From contig WFXF01000087.1 of the NCBI GenBank assembly GCA_015490755.1, forward strand, positions 121,441 through 161,110: 39,670 nt of DNA, in the 5' to 3' direction. This document shows, piece after piece, positions 18,338 through 28,101 of the stretch; position 1 is the first letter of the stretch; each line of letters begins with the position of its first letter. The position numbers and the translations under genes were made by a program. This DNA is from Gammaproteobacteria bacterium (lineage in GTDB: Bacteria; Pseudomonadota; Gammaproteobacteria; JAADGQ01). The notes beneath the pieces are model-generated. The model was not told the origin of the DNA and did not search any database. It was given only the letters and a program-made list of their open reading frames with translations.

Positions 18338-19687
18338 TTAAAATTTCCAGTTTATCTGAGCGCTGTAGATATTCACCGTGGACTGATAACGCCCTGTTAA
18401 CGTGTGCTTAACCTGTGCGGTGCTCTCGCTTTCAAATTGGTTATTGATCTCTGTCCCTTTAATAAAAAGGTGTGCATAACCAAAGTCCAGAGTGATACGC
18501 GGCGTGACAACATAGCCAAAACCAAACGTAAACCAGCGCCGATCATTGCCTGGAATGCGGGGGGTTCTGAGTGTTGCATCGGGGATTGGCGTTTCATCCA
18601 GAGCGATACCGCTGCGTAACAAGAGGCGGTTATCGAAACGATAATCCAGACCCACAGCAAAACGACTGGCATCATTCCAGTTTTCAGTGGTGACCGAATC
18701 GGGTTGATTAACATTTTCATATTGAATACGAAGCTCTTCAAAGCGGCTCCAGCGTGTCCACGTCCAGTCAAACATCAAACCCAGTTTATCTGTTGTTTGA
18801 TGACGATAGCCAAGGGATACCATCTCTGGCAACGTCACTTCAGCACTTAAATCCGTATCAATAAACCTTCCTGCATCCTGAATAAATTTCACTTCTGACG
18901 GAACAGAAAAATCGGCCTTGCCATCTACCTCATGTTTTACTTTAGAACGGTAATTAAAACCCAGACGAGAAGCGGGGGTAATGTCATACATCAAACCAAA
19001 ATTGTAACCCCAACCCCAGTTATCTCCCTCAAGATCAGCAAAGCCATCATTCTCTTGGGGTTTAACACTAATACTCTCACAACCCGCCAACCCCAAGGCA
19101 GCACCGCAAATTGCCCCAAAATCTACGGCGCTGGTTAAAATTATGTCTACATACTGAGCACTCACACCGAAACCGAGTGACAGTTTGTTATTGACTTCCC
19201 ATGCCAGCCCTGGATTGATATTCACCGTTTTCATATCGGATGTCACCGCATGATAGCGCCCTACCCAATCATCGTTGTATTCAGTTTTCAAACCAAAAGG
19301 GGCATTAAAACCGATTCCAAAGGTCAAGCCATTGGAGAGTGGCTGTGAATAATAGAGGTTAGGTATCAGCCCATCATCTCCAATTTTGGCATCAGGGCCA
19401 TTTAAATTGCCGCCTGTCTCTGCCATTGAACCCTGATCAGTAAAGCTGGCTTCAGGACGAACCAGATGTAAAGCAGCACTTAACTCGCGCTCTTTTAATT
19501 TGGAAATTCCCGCTGGATTAAAATAGAAGACAGAAGCATCATCCACAGTGACGGCTGCACCGGAAAAAGCGTTTCCCATACCGCTTGCGCTACTTTCTAT
19601 AAGAGCGAAACCTGCAGCAGATACTCCTTCCACCATCAAACCTGTTGTGACTAATACCGCTGCATAAGTCATCTTTTTATAAGACAT
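18338..19687 (-). CDS. fadL: FadL-family outer-membrane fatty acid transporter
   Basis: Outer-membrane beta-barrel for long-chain fatty acid or hydrophobic compound uptake (OmpP1/FadL/TodX family). A signal peptide (MSYKKMTYAAVLVTTGLMVE, cleaved after VSA) precedes the hatch domain AGFALIESSASGMGNAFSGA and DDASVFYFNPAGI, the family hallmark. Many alternating beta strands follow and the chain ends in an aromatic-type C-terminus (INWKF). I prefer the ATG at 19687 (449 aa) because GGGGGAG lies 11 bases upstream; ATGs up to 19714 are also in frame. Located 41 bp after the thioesterase and 17 bp before the VolA-like gene, so probably cotranscribed. Confidence 0.93.
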   Translation of the reverse strand: MSYKKMTYAAVLVTTGLMVEGVSAAGFALIESSASGMGNAFSGAAVTVDDASVFYFNPAGISKLKERELSAALHLVRPEASFTDQGSMAETGGNLNGPDAKIGDDGLIPNLYYSQPLSNGLTFGIGFNAPFGLKTEYNDDWVGRYHAVTSDMKTVNINPGLAWEVNNKLSLGFGVSAQYVDIILTSAVDFGAICGAALGLAGCESISVKPQENDGFADLEGDNWGWGYNFGLMYDITPASRLGFNYRSKVKHEVDGKADFSVPSEVKFIQDAGRFIDTDLSAEVTLPEMVSLGYRHQTTDKLGLMFDWTWTRWSRFEELRIQYENVNQPDSVTTENWNDASRFAVGLDYRFDNRLLLRSGIALDETPIPDATLRTPRIPGNDRRWFTFGFGYVVTPRITLDFGYAHLFIKGTEINNQFESESTAQVKHTLTGRYQSTVNIYSAQINWKF

Positions 19688-19728
19688 GACTCCCATAACT
19701 CCCCCTGTCATCAACTGTTTTATTTATA

Positions 19729-20124
19729 TTATTTTTTTGAAAAAATCCTTGGTCGGCGTTGATCATCAATAGCCACATATACCACCGTTGCTTCAGTAAC
19801 TTTTACGCAATCTACAACACCATTTTTAATACGCTGAGCATACACTTCAACAAATACATCTATTGAAGTTTTTCCTTCTTTTCTAATCTCGGCATAACAA
19901 TTAATCAGATCACCCATAAAAACCGGCATCTTAAACTCAAACGAAGTCACCGCTCGCGTAACAATGGGCCCTGCTGCCCGAATCCGCGCTGGAATACTGC
20001 CGGCAATATCGACTTGAGACATAATCCAGCCACCAAAAATAGTACCCCCCTGATTTACTTCTGAAGGCATGGCGGGCACACGTAGTATCGGAACACGCCC
20101 AACAGGCAAGCCCGTTTCAGTCAT
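19729..20124 (-). CDS. YciA-type acyl-CoA thioesterase
   Basis: 131-residue hotdog-fold thioesterase. The motif NQGGTIFGGWIMSQVDIAGS, with the catalytic Asp and the Gly-rich loop, and the later MPVFMGDLINCYAEI match E. coli YciA and the acyl-CoA hydrolase (BACH-like) family. It hydrolyses acyl-CoA to free fatty acid and CoA in the cytoplasm. It starts 2 bp after the acyl-CoA synthetase stop. The pairing of a synthetase with a thioesterase suggests control of the acyl-CoA pool; chain-length preference cannot be read from sequence. Confidence 0.92.
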   Translation of the reverse strand: MTETGLPVGRVPILRVPAMPSEVNQGGTIFGGWIMSQVDIAGSIPARIRAAGPIVTRAVTSFEFKMPVFMGDLINCYAEIRKEGKTSIDVFVEVYAQRIKNGVVDCVKVTEATVVYVAIDDQRRPRIFSKK

Positions 20125-20126
20125 CC

Positions 20127-21941
20127 CTATGTATCCTCTTGATACATACGCTCAATATCATCAGCATAGCGTTCAATCATTTTTTTACGTTTCAGTTTAA
20201 ATGTGGGCGTCATCAAACCATCCTCTACAGTCCATGGAGACAAGTAGAGTGATATTCGACGAATCCGGGCATAACCTGGAAAATTTTTCAACGCACTACG
20301 TACATTTAATAATACCTGCTTTTCCACTGCACCATTTTTTAAAGACCCAGTGTCAAGAGGGTCAACGCCCAACTCTTTAGCTAACCCTTTCCACTGCTCC
20401 TCATTAAGAACCAGCAATGCACACAGATAAGCACGACCCTCACCAATCACCAACGCCTGTTCAAAGAGTGGATCAAGAGTTAAAGCGATCTCCATGTCTG
20501 AAGGGGGAATTTTTTCACCATTAGATAAAACAATAATATCTTTGAGGCGACCAATAATATAAATATGACCATTGTCATCAATACGTGCTTGATCTCCTGT
20601 TTTTAGCCATCCATCTTCGGTAAAAGCTTCTTTCGTTGCAGCTGTATTTTGCCAATACCCTTGCATCACACAAGCACTACGTGTCTGCAATTCACTATTT
20701 TCACCCACCCGAACTTCAACTTCAGGTAAAGCAACACCAATACTGCTTGGAATATTATCGTTCAAACGGTTGGCTGCAACCACAGGGCTGGCTTCAGTTA
20801 AGCCATAACCCTGAACTAACGGAACTCCTAAACTGATAAACAACTTTGCAACATCAGGCGAGAGTGCTGCGCCACCACTTGCAGCAACACGTAAACGTCC
20901 TCCAAGTTTCTCTTGAATTTTTGATGCCACCAATTTGTTTAAAATGGGCCAAAGCAGAAGTTTAGGTGACCATCTTCCTCGCCCTTGCTGATATTCAAAA
21001 CGTACCCAGCCCACTGAGATTGCCAAATTAAACAGTTTTTGTGCAATTGCTGATTTTTCTTTTAACCCTTCTTGAATCTTACCGTACACACGCTCATAAA
21101 TACGAGGCACTGATACTAGAATGGTGGGTTTAATGGCTATCAAGTCTGATGCCAAGTGAGGAATGGAGCGGTTATAAGCCACAGTTGCACCAATCATCAT
21201 TGGTGCAATATAACCGGTTGAACGCTCGTAAGAGTGAGATAACGGAAGGAAAGATAGAAATATGTCATCACTGCTCGCGCCTTCACACCGGCCTGATAAC
21301 CAGGCATTATGAAGAAGGTTTTTATGACTCAGCATCACCCCTTTGGGCCGCCCCGTTGTACCTGAAGTATAAATAATACTTGCTAATGCATCCTGATCTG
21401 TAATTTTTGATTGCAATTCACCCTGATGACCAAACACCCAGTCATCAATCGCTTCCAGACGAGAATCATTTGGATGATCATCCTCTGTAATAGGCTCGAG
21501 GCTGATGATACGTAACAAGCCATCCAGTTCATCTCCAACCGAGAGAAGCTGTTTCCACTGTTTTTTATTCTGAACCAAAAGCAGCTTAATATTGGCATGA
21601 CCAATAATATATGCTGAGTTGCCGGGTCGATCATCTACATAAAGAGGTACAGTCACCAAACCTAACCCCATAGCCGCCTGATCAAATACGACCCATGCAC
21701 GAGAGTTTTTAATCATCATACCAACACGATCACCAGGCTGATAACCTTCAGCGACCAGTGCCGTTTGCCAGCGAGCCACCTCAGTCGCCATTTCAGCCCA
21801 ACTACTGTCATGCCACTCCTGAGCTGCTACATCGTACTCACGATAGGCAATTAAATCCGGTGTTTGCTTAACGCGCTCGCGAAAAAGAAGAGGAATGGTT
21901 GGTGCAACTTCAGGAGTTATTACATTTTCACTCATAGCCAC
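20127..21941 (-). CDS. Long-chain fatty acid-CoA ligase (AMP-forming, FadD15-like)
   Basis: Adenylate-forming enzyme of about 604 residues that activates fatty acids to acyl-CoA. The AMP-binding P-loop-like motif IIYTSGTTGRPKGVMLSHKN, the second motif QGYGLTEASPVVAANR, the TGDQARID box and the C-terminal lysine motif region PTFKLKRKKMIERY are all present. The C-terminal domain resembles the FadD15/FAA1 class, which acts without a separate thiolation partner. Start: GTG at 21941 with GGAG five bases upstream; an ATG two codons later (21935) is an alternative. It lies 35 bp after the histidine kinase, with no terminator in the gap, and 2 bp before the thioesterase. Confidence 0.93.
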   Translation of the reverse strand: MAMSENVITPEVAPTIPLLFRERVKQTPDLIAYREYDVAAQEWHDSSWAEMATEVARWQTALVAEGYQPGDRVGMMIKNSRAWVVFDQAAMGLGLVTVPLYVDDRPGNSAYIIGHANIKLLLVQNKKQWKQLLSVGDELDGLLRIISLEPITEDDHPNDSRLEAIDDWVFGHQGELQSKITDQDALASIIYTSGTTGRPKGVMLSHKNLLHNAWLSGRCEGASSDDIFLSFLPLSHSYERSTGYIAPMMIGATVAYNRSIPHLASDLIAIKPTILVSVPRIYERVYGKIQEGLKEKSAIAQKLFNLAISVGWVRFEYQQGRGRWSPKLLLWPILNKLVASKIQEKLGGRLRVAASGGAALSPDVAKLFISLGVPLVQGYGLTEASPVVAANRLNDNIPSSIGVALPEVEVRVGENSELQTRSACVMQGYWQNTAATKEAFTEDGWLKTGDQARIDDNGHIYIIGRLKDIIVLSNGEKIPPSDMEIALTLDPLFEQALVIGEGRAYLCALLVLNEEQWKGLAKELGVDPLDTGSLKNGAVEKQVLLNVRSALKNFPGYARIRRISLYLSPWTVEDGLMTPTFKLKRKKMIERYADDIERMYQEDT

Positions 21942-21976
21942 GCTTTCTCCACAAAGGGAAATTTTTTATTCCTCTA

Positions 21977-23503
21977 TTATGCTACACCTTTTTGTTGTTG
22001 TGAAACAGGAATTAAAAAATGAAACTCTGCTCCACCTGATTTATTATTTTCCGCCCAAATACGCCCATGGTGCCCTTCAATAATTTCCTGACTTATTGAT
22101 AACCCTAATCCTGTGCCGCTGGTACCTGTTTTTGTTTTGCTGCTTTGTATAAATTTATCAAAAACTGTCTTGAGTTCTTTTTCAGGAATTCCAATACCTT
22201 GATCACTGACTATAAAATGTAATGCATCGACAGTACCTGTATCCGTTTTTCTACGCCCATTTTTCACCCGGTCTTCAAACACTGAAATAAAAATACTTTT
22301 ACCCTTCGGGGTAAATTTAATCGCATTGGCTAACAGGTTAGTAACCACTTGGGATATTCGTACAGAATCAAATTCAATTTTTTTCTCAAAGTCAAAACGA
22401 ATAATCTTAACACTCTGATTTCGTTCTTCAAGTTTTGCTTCAAACTCACTTAAACAATCCTGAAACATCTCCTGAAAATTACCAATCTCCATATTAAACT
22501 GCATACATTTTGCTTCCAGTTTGGAAAGATCTAACAAATCATTTAGTAAATTCAAAAGGCGTTTACCACTCACCTGGATTTTTTCAAAGTAGCCCAATAG
22601 CTTTACAGGTGGCGCGGTTTCAATTTTTTTTATACCAAAATTTGAAAAGCTGATAATAGCGTGCATAGGAGTGCGTAGTTCATGGGATATATTGGCTAAG
22701 AACATTGATTTTGCCTGGTTTGCCTTTTCAGCATCATTTTTTGCACGGATCAGATACGTTGTTTGAGCATCCACAGCCTCTTGCAAGTGATCTCTATGCA
22801 ACCGTATTTCATTCTCCTGTTTTTCCAACATTTTGTAGGTCTGTTTCAGCTGAGAGCTTTGCCGCTCAACTTCAATTAAACTAAGCTGCCCTTGCCAATA
22901 CTCGGCAGCGACCTGCTTTCCAACAATCACCATAAAAGCAGCATAGGCGGCACTCATACCGGCCAACAAATAACCATGAGCCTGATAGCCTGCTATTTCA
23001 CTTAAAATGCAACCTATCACCACAGGAGTCCACGCCATCACCAAAAAACCAATCCATAATCTAAAGTATTGATTCATGGTACTCACTGCACCTCCGGTCA
23101 TCCCTGCAACAATAACAATCATTACAAAACTGATAACTGAATATTCCGTAATCCAGCTAACTACGGCAGCATACAATCCTAAAAAAAAGGCTCCAGCCAA
23201 ACTGGAAATGGCATAACAATGAATATAGCGATCCATATCGGTGAACCTGGCCATTTTCAAACGCACACCAAAATAGAAGCGAAACCCACTGGCAACTAAC
23301 AACAACAATATAATTAAACCTAAGGAGTCAAGAGCATTTCTGACTTCACTGCTTAATAGCGTTAAAGACACTACAACAGGATAGGCAAAAGGGATTACCC
23401 CCGTACGCTTTCCCATATCATGAGCACCACGCAGCGTCACTTCCTGGCGCACGAATTCAGGTAAATCAGACGTTAAAAATCTGTTAAAGAGAAGTAATTT
23501 CAT
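21977..23503 (-). CDS. Membrane sensor histidine kinase
   Basis: 508 residues. About six hydrophobic helices in the first 200 residues, with no sizeable periplasmic loop, suggest sensing within or at the membrane. A coiled-coil linker (about 205-260) follows, then the dimerisation box SHELRTPMHAII with phospho-acceptor His274 and the ATPase domain: N-box NLLANAIKFTPKGK, G1 VSDQGIGIPEKE, F-box and G2 GTGLGLSISQEIIEG. Its ATG overlaps the response regulator stop by one base (TAATG), so the two are a coupled pair. It precedes the acyl-CoA synthetase by only 35 bp, which raises the possibility that it senses or controls fatty acid or lysolipid uptake. The signal is unknown. Confidence 0.92.
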   Translation of the reverse strand: MKLLLFNRFLTSDLPEFVRQEVTLRGAHDMGKRTGVIPFAYPVVVSLTLLSSEVRNALDSLGLIILLLLVASGFRFYFGVRLKMARFTDMDRYIHCYAISSLAGAFFLGLYAAVVSWITEYSVISFVMIVIVAGMTGGAVSTMNQYFRLWIGFLVMAWTPVVIGCILSEIAGYQAHGYLLAGMSAAYAAFMVIVGKQVAAEYWQGQLSLIEVERQSSQLKQTYKMLEKQENEIRLHRDHLQEAVDAQTTYLIRAKNDAEKANQAKSMFLANISHELRTPMHAIISFSNFGIKKIETAPPVKLLGYFEKIQVSGKRLLNLLNDLLDLSKLEAKCMQFNMEIGNFQEMFQDCLSEFEAKLEERNQSVKIIRFDFEKKIEFDSVRISQVVTNLLANAIKFTPKGKSIFISVFEDRVKNGRRKTDTGTVDALHFIVSDQGIGIPEKELKTVFDKFIQSSKTKTGTSGTGLGLSISQEIIEGHHGRIWAENNKSGGAEFHFLIPVSQQQKGVA

Positions 23504-24678
23504 TAACAGGGTATAGCTTCGTTTTCTTTATCAACAATCGCTTCTACCTGGGGTGTGGATACCCCTTTCAGCTCATTTACCAAAAATTCAATACGTTTTT
23601 CAAGATCTAAACCTGAGTCATACAGGGCTATTGATTCTTTTTCTGCTCCAGAGAGTATGCTCAATAACGCTTGTTCTTGCTCATCTGATAACCCTAAGTG
23701 CATAAAAGATAACTCAACTCTCTGCACTAAATCAGACATAATCCCTTCATTTTTTTTACCATTAGAGCGATACTCGTGCTCAACATCATTCAAAATTTCA
23801 CGGGTTGTTTTGAGTAATTTACTCAACATTTCTTCTCGTTCCTGAAGCATCAAATTCATCTTCAAACCTTCAAAACGAGCATCCGCAGCTTCAACCAACA
23901 AACCAATATTATCTTTCATGCGACCGTACTTATCTGCATTTTCTACCGGCATATTTTTTATTAACAATGATACATATTTATAATGCACAACCGTTCGTTT
24001 ACCAAAATCAACAAAACGACCTTGATCATTTTGTGTTAATACTTTTCGTTCCAGTGAACTGACTTCAGAATCATCAGGAAAGAATTGCTCCTCACCACTA
24101 GAGCTCATACGTAAACTCGCCTTCAAACCATACTGGCTGCATGTTTCAAGAAGTAGCTTTGCCAGGCCGGCATAAGTAACACATTGGAAACTCTTTCGAG
24201 TAAATTGTAAAATTGCACCGACCTCACCTGCGGTAGACATTGCCGTCATCGCCATGCTCATGGCATCAGTCGAACTTTTTTCCAACTCGTCTTTCGTAGT
24301 TTTACTATTCAGGACAAGCTCAATTTTCACCAATAGCTCTTGTTCATCAAAGGGTTTGGAGATGTAATCATCCGCGCCTACAGCATAACCCGCCATACGC
24401 TCTTCAACACGCGACAACGCAGAGAGAAAAACAACCGGAATATGAGATGTTTCAGAACCTTCCTTAAGTCGCTTGCATGTTTCAAGACCATCCATCACTG
24501 GCATATTGACATCAAGAAGAATCAAGTCAGGCTTAAAACTTTTTGCGATCGCAATTCCATCAGAACCATTCTGCGCCTGCTCTGTTTCAAAACGCTCCTC
24601 CAGAATCTCTTCTATAATATCCAGATTTAACGGCTCATCATCAATTGCGAGTACTTTAAGCTTATTAGCAGAATCCAT
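23503..24678 (-). CDS. Response regulator with uncharacterised C-terminal domain (copy 1)
   Basis: 391 residues. The N-terminal receiver domain (1-125) has the acidic pair in IDDEP, the phospho-acceptor Asp56 in LLDVNMPVMDG, the Ser in FLSALS, and Lys108 in ISKPF. After it comes about 265 residues without HTH, GGDEF, EAL, HD-GYP or phosphatase motifs that I recognise. This region is conserved in the second regulator (28102-29232): the blocks GRFVDFGKRTVVHY and SLLIKNMP (about residues 220-243) and a helical tail containing LGLSDEQE. The beginning of the region looks GAF-like to me, but that is a guess. Coupled with the histidine kinase; divergent from recC across a 139-bp gap. Confidence 0.88.
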   Translation of the reverse strand: MDSANKLKVLAIDDEPLNLDIIEEILEERFETEQAQNGSDGIAIAKSFKPDLILLDVNMPVMDGLETCKRLKEGSETSHIPVVFLSALSRVEERMAGYAVGADDYISKPFDEQELLVKIELVLNSKTTKDELEKSSTDAMSMAMTAMSTAGEVGAILQFTRKSFQCVTYAGLAKLLLETCSQYGLKASLRMSSSGEEQFFPDDSEVSSLERKVLTQNDQGRFVDFGKRTVVHYKYVSLLIKNMPVENADKYGRMKDNIGLLVEAADARFEGLKMNLMLQEREEMLSKLLKTTREILNDVEHEYRSNGKKNEGIMSDLVQRVELSFMHLGLSDEQEQALLSILSGAEKESIALYDSGLDLEKRIEFLVNELKGVSTPQVEAIVDKENEAIPC

Positions 24679-24817
24679 TTTAGCGCTGTCCTTGTATTGA
24701 TTAAACTTAATATAGAGCTGGTTATGCCTTATAAATTCGTCATATAGAAGAGGAAGCTTTAATTTTTCCGGTTCGTTGATACAATGAAGCTAAATCCTGC
24801 CAAACCACTTCTTGATC

Positions 24818-27800
24818 ATGCTTCAAATTTATCATAGCAACTGCCTGGAACCTCTTTTAGATCACCTTGCAACCACTCTTGATACGCCACATCACCATCC
24901 ATTAGCCCCCGAAACCATCATTATACAAAATCAGGGAATGGCGCGATGGCTTGCCATTGAGCTGGCTAAAAAACGTTCATTAACAGCCAACTTTGAATTT
25001 CCTTTTCCGGCCTCGTTCATCTGGAAAATTTTTCAAAGCCAGCTAAAAGAGACTCCAGATACATCCTCTTTTGATAAAGAAGTTTTGACATGGAAAATTC
25101 AGCGGTTGCTGCCATCTATAACTAAAAAACCAGGCTTTGAAATACTGAGTCATTATTTATCGAGCAAAAATACACCACTAAAATCCTTCCAGCTTGCACG
25201 TAATATTGCTGATATATTTGATCAATACATGGTTTATAGACCTGATTGGATCATGGCATGGGAGAGTGGCAAAGAGATGCATTGGCAAGCACAGCTTTGG
25301 CGTGCATTAATAGAAGAGGGTCAAGCGACTCCTCATCGTTGTGAACTCATTCAGAAATTTATCGATCGTAGTGAGCAAGGAAAACTAAATCCGGCAACAC
25401 TTCCGATGCGAATTACTGTTTTTGGTGCATCGGCAATGCCGCCCGCCTATTTTGATGTGATTGCAAAGCTTGCCGATATTATCGAAGTGAATATTTATTT
25501 ACTCAACCCCTGCTTATCTTATTGGGGAGACATTATTCCAGAACGTGACCTCAGCCGTTTACGCGCACTTTGGCAAAAGCACGGAAAAGTTGATGCGACT
25601 GAATATTACACAGTTGGTAACAGTTTATTGGCCTCTCTAGGTAAATCAGGCAGGGATTTATCCGAGCTATTACACCAATATCCAAGTATAGATCACGATC
25701 TGTTTATTGTACCTGAAGACAACACACTTCTTGCAAACATTCAAACCGATATTTTACTGTTAAACGAAGCATCAAAAGATACAGCGCCCATATCACCCGA
25801 TGATCATTCCCTGCAACTTCATATATGCCACAGCCCCATGCGGGAGATTGAAGTGCTGCACGACCAACTTCTGTACTGTTTTGAGCAAGACCCAACGCTC
25901 ACACCACAAGATATTATCGTAATGACACCGGATATTGATGTTTATGCACCTTATATAGAAGCAGTATTTGCAACTGCCAAAAAACAGCATTTTATCCCAT
26001 GGTCAATTGCTGATCGTTCAGTAACTGAGGAACAGCCGCTCATTCAGACCTTTCTACAACTGATTCAACTGCCTGACAGCCGTTTCACTGCAACAGAAAT
26101 ACTCTCTCTTCTGGAAGCTCCTGAAATATCAAAGTGCTTTGATATTGATGAAAACAGCCTTGAAAGTATCAGACAATGGATTCAGGAAAGTGGGGTACGT
26201 TGGGGAGAGAGTGAAAATCCAAACTCATGGCAATTTGGTATACAAAGAATGTTACTAGGCTATGCCATGCCCCCTGAAAAAACTCTTTTTAATGACATTC
26301 TGCCTTACAACGGCATTGAAGGAACAGATTCGATATTACTGGGGCAGTTACAATTTTTCATCTCGCAATTGTCAATATTTAAAAGCAAATTAAATAAGCA
26401 ATACAAGCCCAAAGAGTGGGTTCACCTATTTCATCAGCTTCTTGATACATTTTTTGAAGTCGATGAAGAGTCAAATGCTACATTACAAATTATTCGCAAC
26501 ACACTCAGCCAGTTTGTAGAACATACAGAAATTGCACAATTTGAAGAGCCTTTAGCACGATCCGTCCTGCAAGATTACCTTAAATCTCATCTCGATAACG
26601 AAAGCCATAATCAACGCTTTATTACAGGAGAGACGACTTTTTGCACCATGCAACCGATGCGAAGTATTCCTTTTAAGATAGTCTGCCTTCTTGGTATGAA
26701 TGATTCAGACTACCCACGACATCGCCGCACCCCTGGCTTTGATCTGATGGATCAATCACCACGCAAAGGCGATCGATCTCGGCGTGAAGATGATCGCTAC
26801 CTGTTTTTAGAAGCGCTGCTTTCAGCACGAAAAACCTTTTACATCAGTTATATAGGCCGAAGTATCCATGATAATTCTGTGAAAATACCATCCGTATTGG
26901 TAAGTGAACTATTTGAATATATTGAAACGGGATATACCACAGTAAATGGTGAGATCAACGAACAATTAACCACAGAGCATCCACTGCAACCTTTCAGTCA
27001 ACGCTATTACAAGGGTGATTCAAAACTATTCAGTTATAACGATACCTGGCTGGTAAACTCAAAGAGTAAAAGTCATGACAAAAAACCGCAGCCCTTTATT
27101 TCAACTCCTCTTTCTGACCCCGAAGAAAGTTACAAAACCATTCAACTCACACAGCTCATCAATTTTTTCAAAAATCCCAGCAAATTTTTTCTTAAAGAGC
27201 GATTAGGTGTACATCTTGAAGAGTATGATGAAGCATTAGAAGAGTCCGAACCCTTTGCACTAAACTCCTTAGAGCGCTACCAGTTAAAACAGACTATGTT
27301 AAAGAGTGCACTGGATGAAAATGATCTCTCTCATAACTATTCGCTCGTGTACGCGAGTGGAATATTACCCTACGGTGAATTTGGAAAAATTACTTATAAA
27401 GAACAGCAGAGTGCTGTTGAAGAGTTCAAGCATAAATTATCACCATATATTGAAGCGGTTAAACTTGATGATCTGGAAGTTGATTTAAAAATAGGAGAAT
27501 TTACCCTGCAAGGATGGTTAAATAACATCACACCAAAAGGTCGCATCCGTTATCGTCTTGCAAAATATAAAGCAGATAGTGATCACATTCCGTTATCAAT
27601 CGAGCATCTTGTTTTTAATGCACTTGCTCCGAATCATAGTGAACACACCAGCACTCATGTGGCTGAAGATAAAACGATCACTCTAGAGCCTATAGACTCT
27701 GCTAAAGCAAAGCTTGAGAAACTTGTCAATTATTACTGGCAAGGGCTATCCATGCCCCTAAAATTCTTACCAAACAGTGCTTATGAATATACAAAGGCAC

Positions 27801-27982
27801 TCAATAGAAACAAACCATCTGAAGAAGCTTTGAAAAAAGCCAAAGCAACATGGGAAGGCAACAGTCGAATGGCAGGTGAATCAGCGAACGCTTACCACCA
27901 AATACTCTACCCCACTTCTGATTCAGCTTTGGGCGGTAATTTTATTGAAGTGTCAAAAGCAGTTTACGCCCTGTTCGAATAA
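24818..27982 (+). CDS. recC: RecBCD exonuclease subunit RecC
   Basis: Chi-recognition subunit of the RecBCD helicase-nuclease that processes double-strand breaks. The 1054 residues follow E. coli RecC (1122) from the first residue: MLQIYHSNCLEPLLDHLA, then QNQGMARWLAIELAKK, FPFPASFIWKIF and IADIFDQYMVYRPDWIMAWE. The helicase-like middle (IICQ-equivalent KIVCLLGMNDSDYPRH, RSRREDDRYLFLEALLSAR) and the C-terminal nuclease-like fold (LTQLINFFKNPSKFFLKERL) are present. It is somewhat short at the end (terminates VSKAVYALFE). I start at ATG 24818 because it gives the family N-terminus, although the Shine-Dalgarno is poor. recB and recD do not follow, which is unusual. Confidence 0.94.
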   Translation: MLQIYHSNCLEPLLDHLATTLDTPHHHPLAPETIIIQNQGMARWLAIELAKKRSLTANFEFPFPASFIWKIFQSQLKETPDTSSFDKEVLTWKIQRLLPSITKKPGFEILSHYLSSKNTPLKSFQLARNIADIFDQYMVYRPDWIMAWESGKEMHWQAQLWRALIEEGQATPHRCELIQKFIDRSEQGKLNPATLPMRITVFGASAMPPAYFDVIAKLADIIEVNIYLLNPCLSYWGDIIPERDLSRLRALWQKHGKVDATEYYTVGNSLLASLGKSGRDLSELLHQYPSIDHDLFIVPEDNTLLANIQTDILLLNEASKDTAPISPDDHSLQLHICHSPMREIEVLHDQLLYCFEQDPTLTPQDIIVMTPDIDVYAPYIEAVFATAKKQHFIPWSIADRSVTEEQPLIQTFLQLIQLPDSRFTATEILSLLEAPEISKCFDIDENSLESIRQWIQESGVRWGESENPNSWQFGIQRMLLGYAMPPEKTLFNDILPYNGIEGTDSILLGQLQFFISQLSIFKSKLNKQYKPKEWVHLFHQLLDTFFEVDEESNATLQIIRNTLSQFVEHTEIAQFEEPLARSVLQDYLKSHLDNESHNQRFITGETTFCTMQPMRSIPFKIVCLLGMNDSDYPRHRRTPGFDLMDQSPRKGDRSRREDDRYLFLEALLSARKTFYISYIGRSIHDNSVKIPSVLVSELFEYIETGYTTVNGEINEQLTTEHPLQPFSQRYYKGDSKLFSYNDTWLVNSKSKSHDKKPQPFISTPLSDPEESYKTIQLTQLINFFKNPSKFFLKERLGVHLEEYDEALEESEPFALNSLERYQLKQTMLKSALDENDLSHNYSLVYASGILPYGEFGKITYKEQQSAVEEFKHKLSPYIEAVKLDDLEVDLKIGEFTLQGWLNNITPKGRIRYRLAKYKADSDHIPLSIEHLVFNALAPNHSEHTSTHVAEDKTITLEPIDSAKAKLEKLVNYYWQGLSMPLKFLPNSAYEYTKALNRNKPSEEALKKAKATWEGNSRMAGESANAYHQILYPTSDSALGGNFIEVSKAVYALFE

Positions 27983-28101
27983 AAACATCTTTGTTATTTT
28001 TCACGTTTAATCGGTATCTAAAATCACAGCCAGCAGAGTTTCGGCAAGTATTTTTGAAATCGTGCAACGCTGCTCCATTGCTTAATCGTAAAAGGTATAT
28101 T

